This document shows positions 5,760 to 11,803 of a stretch of 13,903 nucleotides of DNA, in pieces. A program made the translations under genes and the position numbers. The notes beneath the pieces are model-generated. The model did not search any database, was not told the origin of the DNA, and worked only from the letters and a program-made list of their open reading frames with translations. Every line of letters starts with the position of its first letter. Position 1 is the stretch's first letter. The DNA is from Candidatus Niyogiibacteriota bacterium (GTDB taxonomy: Bacteria > Patescibacteriota > Minisyncoccia > HO2-45-28): positions 1-13,903 of the forward strand of contig JACOVJ010000038.1 in assembly GCA_016177385.1 (NCBI GenBank), given 5' to 3'.

Positions 5760-6284
5760 TTACGTTTTAGACGTCGGCAAACCAAGAGCTGCGAGCGGCA
5801 GTTTTTGAAAATAATAGTGGCAACCCACAGAACGAATATAATTCAACACATCCCTATACTCGGGTTTTTCAAACCATTCGCTTAACACGTAAATAAATTC
5901 GACTTCGGTGCCGAGCGGTCTAAAAAGTTTTTGATATTGTTTCTTTTTGAAATCACTGGTTTGCAATTTCTCATCCACCGAGCCGGTGGTCCCTTGAAAT
6001 TTTATCTCTATAACAAATACCCGCTTCTGATTCGACACATAAAGCGCCTCATCTGGAATCAATTTTTTTGAAAGAATCGCTTTGTAATCAACCCCGTGTT
6101 TTTTAAGAAAACCATACAGCTTATGCTTGCCGAGACTCTGCGCTGCCTTGTTTCCACTAAAAAATATTTCATCGCCTCGCACAGAATAACCGGGGGTTTT
6201 GTTAAATGCCGCAATTAAGCTGGCTCGATTTTCGAATTCGAGTCCAGTTTTAGTATTTGCACCCCCAAAGCCACTTTTTTTCAC
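5760..6284 (-). CDS. PD-(D/E)XK type II restriction endonuclease, starts at the tRNA-Ser 3' end
   Basis: The 174-aa protein carries a classic PD-(D/E)XK nuclease signature: Pro77-Asp78 in LIPDEALYV, then Glu93-Ile-Lys95 in VFVIEIKFQ. A charged helix follows (VDEKLQTSDFKKKQYQKL), typical of restriction endonuclease folds, and an early acidic residue (Glu16) lies in TGLEFEN. With the methyltransferase opposite, it is best read as the restriction partner that cuts unmethylated sites. No ATG exists in the body of the frame. The only in-frame ATG (6326) is inside tRNA-Ser, so I choose GTG at 6284, two bases beyond the mature tRNA 3' end. It has no Shine-Dalgarno site. It precedes the 190-aa gene by 4 nt and probably shares its message with the tRNA. 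Specificity cannot be read from the sequence. Confidence 0.82.
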   Translation of the reverse strand: MKKSGFGGANTKTGLEFENRASLIAAFNKTPGYSVRGDEIFFSGNKAAQSLGKHKLYGFLKKHGVDYKAILSKKLIPDEALYVSNQKRVFVIEIKFQGTTGSVDEKLQTSDFKKKQYQKLFRPLGTEVEFIYVLSEWFEKPEYRDVLNYIRSVGCHYYFQKLPLAALGLPTSKT

Positions 6285-6286
6285 AG

Positions 6287-6371
6287 CGGAGGGTGAGAGA
6301 TTCGAACTCTCGGTGGGTTTCCCCACACGCGCTTTCCAAGCGCGCGCACTAGACCACTATGCGAACCCTCC
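6287..6371 (-). tRNA. tRNA-Ser, anticodon GGA
   Basis: On the minus strand the acceptor stem GGAGGGT pairs with ACCCTCC, followed by discriminator G. The anticodon stem CGCGC/GCGCG encloses the loop TTGGAAA, so the anticodon is GGA (serine, UCC/UCU). The long variable arm GTGGG-GAAA-CCCAC marks a class II tRNA, and the T arm GAGAG/CTCTC encloses TTCGAAT. CCA is not encoded. The restriction endonuclease frame begins directly at its 3' end, as for elements that integrate at tRNA genes. Confidence 0.96.
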
Positions 6372-6377
6372 GTGTTT

Positions 6378-6409
6378 CGGAAGCCCCGCGGGGCTTCCGG
6401 TTATTTTTT
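6378..6409 (+). terminator. Strong hairpin with plus-strand T-tract
   Basis: Bases 6378-6399 form a perfect 22-nt palindrome (cggaagccccg / cggggcttccg), followed on the plus strand by GTTATTTTTTC. On the minus strand no T-tract follows, so in that direction it is only a stem between the 107-aa gene and tRNA-Ser. No plus-strand gene lies immediately upstream. It is the first good plus-strand terminator I see after the LexA-methyltransferase gene. Confidence 0.6.
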
Positions 6410-6724
6410 CTCTTCCCGCTCGTCTTCCAACTGCTGGATCATCAGCTTGTTGCCGATGAATCCGACAAAGTGCTTCTGCGATGCATTCCCTTCGCGGGAA
6501 ATTTTCGTGCGATATGCGCTGAACTCCTCATTCGACAAGGCATGGTTCCCGAGTTTCTCCCAAATCGCCCCCTCACCCTCCGTCAATTCGTCCGGATTCA
6601 ATTCCGAAAAATGCGCGGTCGCGGCCTCACCGGATTCCTCCTCCGCCTTCAACTCCCACATTTCCTGCCGGAATGCGCCCAATGCATCGAGCGACCGCTC
6701 TGTCGGTTCGTGCTCATGCTTCAT
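6401..6724 (-). CDS. Hypothetical acidic soluble protein, 107 aa
   Basis: I do not recognise this protein. It has no membrane segment or signal peptide and no Cys. It is acidic and helical, with runs such as WELKAEEESGEAA, PDELTEGEGAIWEKL and a charged C-terminal tail (QQLEDEREEKK). Its ATG overlaps the stop of the preceding 33-aa frame as ATGA, so it appears translationally coupled to the htpX end. The codon use matches the GC-rich backbone, so it is probably an original neighbour of htpX. A T-rich-flanked palindrome and tRNA-Ser follow directly. It could be a chaperone-like or regulatory partner of HtpX, but nothing in the sequence shows this. Confidence 0.65.
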   Translation of the reverse strand: MKHEHEPTERSLDALGAFRQEMWELKAEEESGEAATAHFSELNPDELTEGEGAIWEKLGNHALSNEEFSAYRTKISREGNASQKHFVGFIGNKLMIQQLEDEREEKK

Positions 6725-6822
6725 ATCTTCATCCCTCGTAAGCGCGCGATCCGTTCCTGAGTCGGCGGGTGCGTCATCCCTCGGCCATACTCGGGACGGG
6801 ACTCATTGCAATTCGGCTTCAT
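6721..6822 (-). pseudogene. Displaced second copy of the htpX 3' end (33-codon frame)
   Basis: The frame from the ATG at 6822 (overlapping the htpX stop as ATGA) to the stop at 6721 ends in MTHPPTQERIARLRGMKI (6721-6777). That is a diverged copy of the HtpX C-terminus MSHPPIQERISRLRGMRV (6819-6875): 13 of 18 residues and, by hand count, 38 of 57 bases match, with many differences synonymous. Both copies end in TGA overlapping an ATGAAG start. The displaced copy uses the GC-rich codons of the htpX body, whereas the present htpX tail uses AT-rich codons (AGA, AGG, ATA, TTA, TCA). The simplest reading is that the 3' end of htpX was replaced and the original end left behind. It may still be translated as a small coupling peptide. 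Confidence 0.6.
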
Positions 6823-7715
6823 ACTCGCATCCCTCTTAATCTTGATATCCTTTCTTGGATGGGAGGATGGGACATGAACAATTTCGCTACGGTAGTATGC
6901 TTCTTTCCGTGCGGATCCGCAAGCCACAGGTGCGCCGTCGCATTGTTGGCTCTACGCATGGGCTGGGTGTAGGCCCCGATCTTCTCGAGCGCCGAGGCAA
7001 GCCCGTCGGGATAGCGCGTGAGGAGCGCGCCCGACGCATCCGCCAAAAATTCGCGCTTCCGCGAAATGGCGAGTTGCATCAATGTCGCCGCGATGGGCGC
7101 GAGAATTGATAACGCAATGCCGACAACCATAAGAATCGCACCTGCGCGATTATTGTCCCTGTCGCCACCGCGCAAACCACCAAATATCATCGAGCGCATG
7201 AACATATCGGAGAGAAGCGCGATGAACCCAACGAGCACCACCGCCACGGTCGAGACCAGCATATCCCGATTGCCGATGTGCGAGAGTTCGTGCGCCAGCA
7301 CACCCTCGAGCTCGGTGCGGTTCAGGCGCTCGAGCAACCCCCGCGTCACCGCTACTACGCCATGCTCCGCGTTGCGGCCCGTCGCAAAAGCATTGGGCAT
7401 CGCGTCATCCACGATATACACGCGCGGCATCGGGAGCCCCGCGGTGATGGCAAGATTTTCCACAACATTGTAGAGTTCCGGCGCCTGCGATTTTTGAATG
7501 GGTTTGGCCCCCGTCGTTGCGAGGACGATTTTGTCCGAATACCAATAACTCACCACGTTCATAACGATGCTGAAAAGGACGGCGAAAATCAGAATGGACG
7601 GATTGCCGTAAATCTGCGAAAACACCCACCCGATACCGATGACCACGATGAAAAATGCCGTGAACAAAATCCACGTCCGGCGGATATTGGAATCGCGGTT
7701 CGCGTATAAATCCAT
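6819..7715 (-). CDS. htpX: HtpX-type membrane zinc metalloprotease (M48)
   Basis: This 298-aa protein matches HtpX, an inner-membrane protease that degrades damaged membrane proteins. The zinc motif HELSH is at 142-146 and the third ligand Glu222 lies in RKREFLAD. Hydrophobic segments lie at about 14-30, 41-57, 153-170 and 193-215, giving the usual two N-terminal helices and two around the catalytic site. Family blocks include PRVYIVDDAMPNAFATGRN and HPPIQERISRLRGM. The start at 7715 follows a GAGGG ribosome-binding site. Length is normal for the family. An intrinsic terminator lies upstream (7745-7769), so a separate promoter is expected nearby. The last 25 or so codons are AT-rich and unlike the rest of the gene, and a second diverged copy of the tail follows. 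The downstream 33-codon frame and 107-aa gene are joined by ATGA overlaps. Confidence 0.96.
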   Translation of the reverse strand: MDLYANRDSNIRRTWILFTAFFIVVIGIGWVFSQIYGNPSILIFAVLFSIVMNVVSYWYSDKIVLATTGAKPIQKSQAPELYNVVENLAITAGLPMPRVYIVDDAMPNAFATGRNAEHGVVAVTRGLLERLNRTELEGVLAHELSHIGNRDMLVSTVAVVLVGFIALLSDMFMRSMIFGGLRGGDRDNNRAGAILMVVGIALSILAPIAATLMQLAISRKREFLADASGALLTRYPDGLASALEKIGAYTQPMRRANNATAHLWLADPHGKKHTTVAKLFMSHPPIQERISRLRGMRV

Positions 7716-7743
7716 CGCCCTCTATGATAACGGAAAATCGCAA

Positions 7744-7770
7744 TAAAAAAAGCCCCGCCGTGGCGAGGCC
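7744..7770 (-). terminator. Intrinsic terminator after the ppsA / 51-aa gene pair
   Basis: Bases 7752-7759 and 7762-7769 pair as an 8-bp stem with one G-T wobble, the innermost pair probably open to give a 4-nt loop. On the minus strand it is followed by TTTTTTTATT. It separates the ppsA transcript from htpX. Confidence 0.85.
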
Positions 7771-7782
7771 TGTGTTCACGAT

Positions 7783-7938
7783 TCATCGAACCACTTCAAG
7801 GATCTGCATTGGTTTGCCGGTTTTTTCGTCTTTGATCTGCCGGATGCGGTAATGTTTGCCGCAATGCGGGCAATACCAAAGGGCGGACATCGCCATCAGT
7901 ACGACTTTATCCATCGGGCATTTCCATTCCACGCTCAT
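7783..7938 (-). CDS. Small Cys-rich (zinc-ribbon-like) protein, 51 aa
   Basis: The start at 7938 (MSVEWKCPMDK) is chosen because GAGGGAGGG lies about 5 nt upstream; the longer frame to 8175 lies over ppsA in another frame and has no supporting site. The protein holds C7-P-M-D, then C22-P-H-C25-G and H28, which could bind zinc as a short ribbon (Cys, CxxC, His), followed by a basic strand-turn-strand (HYRIRQIKDEKTGKPMQILEVV). The ppsA stop lies 10 nt upstream of its start, so the two are almost certainly co-transcribed. No known family is assigned. A role beside PEP synthase is not evident. Confidence 0.75.
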   Translation of the reverse strand: MSVEWKCPMDKVVLMAMSALWYCPHCGKHYRIRQIKDEKTGKPMQILEVVR

Positions 7939-7948
7939 AAGCCCTCCC

Positions 7949-10366
7949 TCACCGGTTTTCCGCGCGGTAAATATTTTCGATCGTGCGTGTAACGGCATCC
8001 GGCTGGACCGAGATCGACGTGATGCCGGCCTCGACGAGCAGTTCGGCATATTCCGGATAATTCGACGGCGCCTGCCCGCAAATGCCGATGGGCTTGCCCA
8101 ACGCCCGCGCTTTTTCGATCGCCATCCGAACGAGCGCTTTGACCGCGTCATCGCGTTCGTCGGCAATATGCGCAAGTTCGCCCGAGTCGCGATCTAATCC
8201 CAGCGTCAGCTGGGTCAGGTCATTCGACCCGATGGAAAATCCGTCGAATACGTCCGCAAGGGCTTCGAGGCACATGACATTGGCCGGAAGTTCGACCATG
8301 CAGTAAACCTCGAACCCGTCTTTCCCGCGTTCAAGTCCCGCGTCCTTCATGATGCGCACCACCGCATTCGCTTCGCGGAGAGTGCGCACGAACGGAAGCA
8401 TGGTCTTGATGTTGGTAAAGCCGCGCGAGCGCGCATCGCGGATGGCCGCACATTCGAGTTGGCAAAACGCATCGCGATAACGCGGATCGTAGTAACGCGA
8501 CGCGCCCCGCCATCCGAGCATCGGGTTTTCCTCTTTTCCTTCGAACGCCGAACCGCCCTGAAGCCGTGCGTATTCGTTCGTTTTGAAGTCCGAAAACCGC
8601 ATAATGACGGGATTCGGCCACACGGCGGCCGCGAGCTGGCAAACGCTGTCGGAAAGCTTGGAAACGAAAAATTGTTTCGGATTCTTGTACCCTGCGATGA
8701 GCCGGCGGAATTCCTTGGCGTCGCCGTTCGCGAGAAACGATTCGGGCGACGGGTGCAGGGCAAGGCACGGGTGCATTTTTATGACATTCGCGATGACGAA
8801 TTCGAGCCGCGCAAGCCCGATGCCGTCGTTCGGATAAAAACTGTACGCCGGAGCCGTCAACGGATCGGCAAGGATGAGCATCACTTTGGTTTTGATGCGC
8901 GCTTTCTGCTCAATGGCCGGACGCAAGTCCGTAACGGTGCGCGCGAGCGGCAGTAAGCCGCGAAACACGTGGCCCTTTTCCCCGCCCGCAGACGCATTGA
9001 CCGTAACATGAGCGACCTCTTTCAGCGCTTCGGTCGCGTTGCCGGTGCCGACCAGACACGGCGTCCCCATTTCGCGCGCGACGATGGCCGCGTGGCAATT
9101 CTTGCCGCCGCGATTCGTCACAATGGCGGAGGCCCTGCGCATGATGGGGACCCAGTCCGGATCCGTCATGTCGGTCACCAGAATCCCACCTTTCACGAAC
9201 GCGCCTAAATGGTACGCATTTTCGATGATTTGAACGCTTCCCTGCCCCGCGCCCGGACACCCGACGATGCCCGTCGCGAGAACTTCTCCGCTACCCGCGA
9301 CCTCCGAGCGTTCGATGACCAATGGATCGCGGTGGAAGGTCGCGCTTCGCGCCTGAACAATGTAGATCGTGCCGTCGCCGTCTTCGCGCCGTCCGCCGCC
9401 GAGGCCGTCCTTTGCCCATTCGATGTCCATGGGGCGGCCGTAATGCGCCTCGATCCGCTGACAAAGCGCTCCGATATGCACCGCCTCCTCATCCGACAGG
9501 CAAAACGTTTCTTGCTCTTGAGGGGTTGCGGCAACTTGGCGCGTGGCTTCGGCACTCCGATAGCTGTACACCAATTTGCGGTCTTTCACGCCCAACTCCT
9601 TGCCCACCAGCATCGGCTGGGATGATTTGGCGACCAAAAAAACATCAGGACTGATGAGTCCCCGCACGACGTACTCCCCCAATCCCCAGCTTCCTTCGAT
9701 GCGCGCGAGATACGGCGCCACGCTCACCGGCTCGTGGCTGAACGCCACGCCGGAACAGGCGTGATCCGAACGCACCATTTTCTGAACCACAACGGCAATG
9801 CCGTCGTCCGAGAAGAACGGGAAGGTTTTTTCGTGCCGGTAAAAGATCACGCGCTCGGTGAAAAGTGAACAGAAACAAAGATGCGCGTGCCCGACGACCT
9901 CCGAAGCGCCGCGGATGTTCAAGTAACTGTCGTGCTCGCCGGCGAACGACGCGGTATCCAGATCCTCGGCAACGGCCGACGACCGGACCGCGACATCCGC
10001 ATCCGCCCAGAATTCTTTTTCGAGCACGCGGTACGCCTTGCCGATCTCGCCCGACACGATAGCCGGCATGCCGGCCTCGCGCATCGCGTTCCAGATGTGC
10101 GCGCTTTCGCGATGAAGCGACGCACCATCGCTTTCGTCAAAATTGATGCGCAGAAAATGCTCTGTCGCGCGTTCCCGGAGTCCGGGATTCGCTTGAAGAA
10201 ACAAGCGCCACGCTTCGGTGGTCACGATGAAGCCGTTCGGAACCTGAACGCCCTGGCCCGAAAGTTCTTGATAGAGTTTTGCAAGATTGATGCCTTTTCC
10301 GCCGACCAAACGCTTGTGTTCCGGCCGCACATCGCCAAACCACAAAAGGAACGGGTCTCCACGCAT
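7949..10366 (-). CDS. ppsA: Phosphoenolpyruvate synthase (pyruvate, water dikinase)
   Basis: PEP synthase converts pyruvate, ATP and water to PEP, AMP and phosphate, and feeds gluconeogenesis. The 805-aa length matches the family (E. coli about 792 aa). The order is an ATP-grasp N-terminal half (GGKGINLAKL at 22-31, VAVRSSAVAEDL at 125-136, QKMV, PMDIEWA at 312-318), the phosphohistidine domain with His425 in RGGKNCHAAIVAREMG, then the PEP-binding TIM barrel with SIGSNDLTQLTLGLDRD (711-727) and catalytic Cys763 in GICGQAPSNYP. The residue before Cys-His is Asn rather than the usual Thr. GGGAG lies 8 nt before the ATG at 10366. A bidirectional terminator-type hairpin with a TGGTATAAC extended -10 in its loop lies upstream. 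It sits between lemA and htpX, which are often adjacent in other bacteria. Confidence 0.96.
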   Translation of the reverse strand: MRGDPFLLWFGDVRPEHKRLVGGKGINLAKLYQELSGQGVQVPNGFIVTTEAWRLFLQANPGLRERATEHFLRINFDESDGASLHRESAHIWNAMREAGMPAIVSGEIGKAYRVLEKEFWADADVAVRSSAVAEDLDTASFAGEHDSYLNIRGASEVVGHAHLCFCSLFTERVIFYRHEKTFPFFSDDGIAVVVQKMVRSDHACSGVAFSHEPVSVAPYLARIEGSWGLGEYVVRGLISPDVFLVAKSSQPMLVGKELGVKDRKLVYSYRSAEATRQVAATPQEQETFCLSDEEAVHIGALCQRIEAHYGRPMDIEWAKDGLGGGRREDGDGTIYIVQARSATFHRDPLVIERSEVAGSGEVLATGIVGCPGAGQGSVQIIENAYHLGAFVKGGILVTDMTDPDWVPIMRRASAIVTNRGGKNCHAAIVAREMGTPCLVGTGNATEALKEVAHVTVNASAGGEKGHVFRGLLPLARTVTDLRPAIEQKARIKTKVMLILADPLTAPAYSFYPNDGIGLARLEFVIANVIKMHPCLALHPSPESFLANGDAKEFRRLIAGYKNPKQFFVSKLSDSVCQLAAAVWPNPVIMRFSDFKTNEYARLQGGSAFEGKEENPMLGWRGASRYYDPRYRDAFCQLECAAIRDARSRGFTNIKTMLPFVRTLREANAVVRIMKDAGLERGKDGFEVYCMVELPANVMCLEALADVFDGFSIGSNDLTQLTLGLDRDSGELAHIADERDDAVKALVRMAIEKARALGKPIGICGQAPSNYPEYAELLVEAGITSISVQPDAVTRTIENIYRAENR

Positions 10367-10390
10367 GTCATTCTCCCAAAATCAACGTTC

Positions 10391-10428
10391 AAAAGCCGCC
10401 CTTGTTATACCATAGGGGCGGCTTTTTT
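10391..10428. terminator. Bidirectional terminator upstream of ppsA, with a possible promoter in its loop
   Basis: Bases 10391-10401 (aaaagccgccc) pair with 10416-10426 (gggcggctttt) around a 14-nt loop. A/T tracts flank both sides, so it can work in both directions; on the minus strand it would end the lemA transcript. The loop contains TGGTATAAC on the minus strand (TATAAC at 10404-10409), a good extended -10 for ppsA. The matching -35 is weak (TTTTTA, 18-bp spacer). Confidence 0.75.
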
Positions 10429-10437
10429 AAAAACGCA

Positions 10438-10474
10438 AAGGGTAGTCCTTAGGAATCGGATAAGGACTACCCTT
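10438..10474. repeat. Covarying hairpin repeat, copy 1 (3' of lemA)
   Basis: Arms 10438-10450 (aagggtagtcctt) and 10462-10474 (aaggactaccctt) form a perfect 13-bp stem around the 11-nt loop aggaatcggat. It lies 9 bp beyond the lemA stop, and no T-tract directly follows on the minus strand. The same element with one compensated base pair occurs at 11757-11793. Confidence 0.85.
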
Positions 10475-10483
10475 AAAATAACG

Positions 10484-11041
10484 TTAGAACTTCACTTTCA
10501 CCGGCTCGCGTTCCGCTGCGGAGTCGATCTGGAAGAATTTTTCCTTCATGAACTTGAACATCGAGGCGATGAAATTCGCGGGGAACGAATCCACCATCGT
10601 GTTCAACGCCATCACCGTAGAATTGTAGAACCGGCGCGCGGCTTGGATCTTGTTTTCCGTATCCGCGAGTTCGCGCTGAAGTTCGACGAAATTGGTGTTC
10701 GCTTTGAGGTCCGGGTAATTCTCGGAGACCGCAAAGAGCGATTTTAACGCCGAGGTCAGCATATTGTCCTTGTCCGCGTGGTCGAGCGCCGAACCCGACG
10801 CCCCCATCGCCTCCGTTCGCGCACGGGTCACATTTTCGAGCACGCTTTTTTCGTGTTCCATGTATCCCTTCACGGCCTCGATAAGATTCGGAATGAGATC
10901 GAACCGGCGCTTCAACTGAACGTCGATATCCGAGAGCGCCTCGTGCGAACGAAACCGGAGCGTCACAAAACGATTGTACGCATACACCGCCCAAAGAACG
11001 GCGAGACCAATAATGCCTATTGCGAACCAAAGTATTTGCAT
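10484..11041 (-). CDS. lemA: LemA-family protein
   Basis: This 185-aa protein matches the LemA family in length and layout: one N-terminal membrane helix (about residues 3-20), the signature block YNRFVTLR...EALSDIDVQLKRRFDLIPNLIEAVKGYMEHEKSVLENVTRAR, and a long helical bundle ending in NSTVMALNTMVDSFPANFIASMF.F. The start at 11041 (MQILWF) is chosen because the helix follows at once and AGGGG lies just upstream. An in-frame ATG at 11083 would place an intrinsic terminator inside the coding region. LemA proteins are poorly understood but often pair with HtpX or other membrane-quality proteins. Here htpX lies about 3 kb downstream, with ppsA and the 51-aa gene between. The covarying hairpin repeat follows its stop. 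Confidence 0.95.
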   Translation of the reverse strand: MQILWFAIGIIGLAVLWAVYAYNRFVTLRFRSHEALSDIDVQLKRRFDLIPNLIEAVKGYMEHEKSVLENVTRARTEAMGASGSALDHADKDNMLTSALKSLFAVSENYPDLKANTNFVELQRELADTENKIQAARRFYNSTVMALNTMVDSFPANFIASMFKFMKEKFFQIDSAAEREPVKVKF

Positions 11042-11054
11042 GCCCCTATCATAA

Positions 11055-11080
11055 AGAAAACTCCCTGCCGAAGCAAGGAG
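11055..11080 (-). terminator. Intrinsic terminator with UUCG tetraloop after the 200-aa membrane protein gene
   Basis: On the minus strand CTCCTTGC and GCAGGGAG pair (7 of 8 positions) around the very stable tetraloop TTCG closed by C-G, followed by TTTTCTTT. It lies between the stop at 11093 and the lemA start, so lemA probably has its own promoter or relies on read-through. Confidence 0.8.
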
Positions 11081-11092
11081 CATGCATGTATA

Positions 11093-11695
11093 CTATTCCT
11101 TTCGAACGATCACGCAGGTGTTATCTTTGAACGCCTGCCAAAATGCCTGGAAAACGGGACGCCGCACGAACCACACCGTGAACCCGACCGCCACGAAAAG
11201 CCCAAGAATGGCCGAAGCGCCGATGAGTGCGATCACGCCGACTTCCCACGCTTTCTCGGATTCCGTTACCGTCGTGTGCCAGGCCGCCCAAACGCCGGCG
11301 CTCACGATCGCGGCAACCACCAAAAGCGCCTCGAGCTTAAAGAACAAAAAGATCGTAAGCCGAAAGATCGAGCATCCGGTTTGCGGCTTTTCCCATTCTT
11401 TTCGATTGCGCCACCGCAAAAGGCGGGCAAACCATGAATCTTCGCGGATCACCAACTGACCCGCGGAATCCATCCGAAATGCAATCGCGCTCATGAAAAA
11501 AAGAAACAGGGCGGCCAACGGGATGGGAAACAGTATGATGGAAGCAGCTGCGCCATAGAAAGCCGCGAGATGAACGTACGTAATGGTATTGCTACCAGCG
11601 CCCGCCATAGCGGTCATCAATAGCTGCCACGCCACGAGGAGCCATGCTCCGAAGATTGAAATGAGCAGTGCGCGAAACGCAAGCGCACGAGCCAT
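11093..11695 (-). CDS. Hypothetical four-helix membrane protein, 200 aa
   Basis: I do not recognise the family. The start at 11695 (MARALAFRALLISIF) is chosen because AAAGGAGA lies about 5 nt upstream; the longer frame to 11758 runs through the promoter. Four hydrophobic segments are evident, at about residues 8-31, 41-70, 113-137 and 151-177. A cytoplasmic loop of about 35 residues between the second and third is rich in charge and Trp/Arg (WFARLLRWRNRKEWEKP). The C-terminus is basic. It has its own promoter and terminator, so it appears monocistronic between groEL and lemA. A role in membrane stress is suggested only by the neighbours. Confidence 0.8.
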   Translation of the reverse strand: MARALAFRALLISIFGAWLLVAWQLLMTAMAGAGSNTITYVHLAAFYGAAASIILFPIPLAALFLFFMSAIAFRMDSAGQLVIREDSWFARLLRWRNRKEWEKPQTGCSIFRLTIFLFFKLEALLVVAAIVSAGVWAAWHTTVTESEKAWEVGVIALIGASAILGLFVAVGFTVWFVRRPVFQAFWQAFKDNTCVIVRKE

Positions 11696-11729
11696 TGAGG
11701 TCTCCTTTCTTAACAAAGAACCCGACGCC

Positions 11730-11758
11730 ATTAAAGCACCGGATTCTGAAGTCGTCAA
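11730..11758 (-). promoter_or_regulatory. Promoter of the 200-aa membrane protein gene
   Basis: TTGACG (11753-11758) and TTTAAT (11730-11735) are separated by 17 bp, with TG one base before the -10 (extended -10). Both boxes match consensus in 5 of 6 positions. The -35 overlaps the end of the hairpin repeat at 11757-11793, so the hairpin end and the promoter share bases. Confidence 0.75.
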
Positions 11759-11793
11759 GGGGAGTCCTTAGGAATCAGAAAAGGACTCCCCTT
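11757..11793. repeat. Covarying hairpin repeat, copy 2 (3' of groEL)
   Basis: Arms 11757-11769 (aaggggagtcctt) and 11781-11793 (aaggactcccctt) form a perfect 13-bp stem around aggaatcagaa. Compared with copy 1, the single stem difference is T-A changed to G-C on both arms, and the loop keeps aggaatc-N-ga. It lies 10 bp beyond the groEL stop, with no T-tract on the minus strand. Confidence 0.85.
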
Positions 11794-11803
11794 AGAGGGG
11801 CTC

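Noticed and set aside
5760..6326. Endonuclease translation from the ATG at 6326
   Set aside because: That start and the first codons lie inside the tRNA-Ser gene, so the predicted N-terminus is tRNA sequence in translation.
7949..10366. Many long open frames on both strands over the ppsA region
   Set aside because: They are rich in Arg, Ser and Pro, lack ribosome-binding sites and families, and are shadows of a clear full-length PEP synthase.
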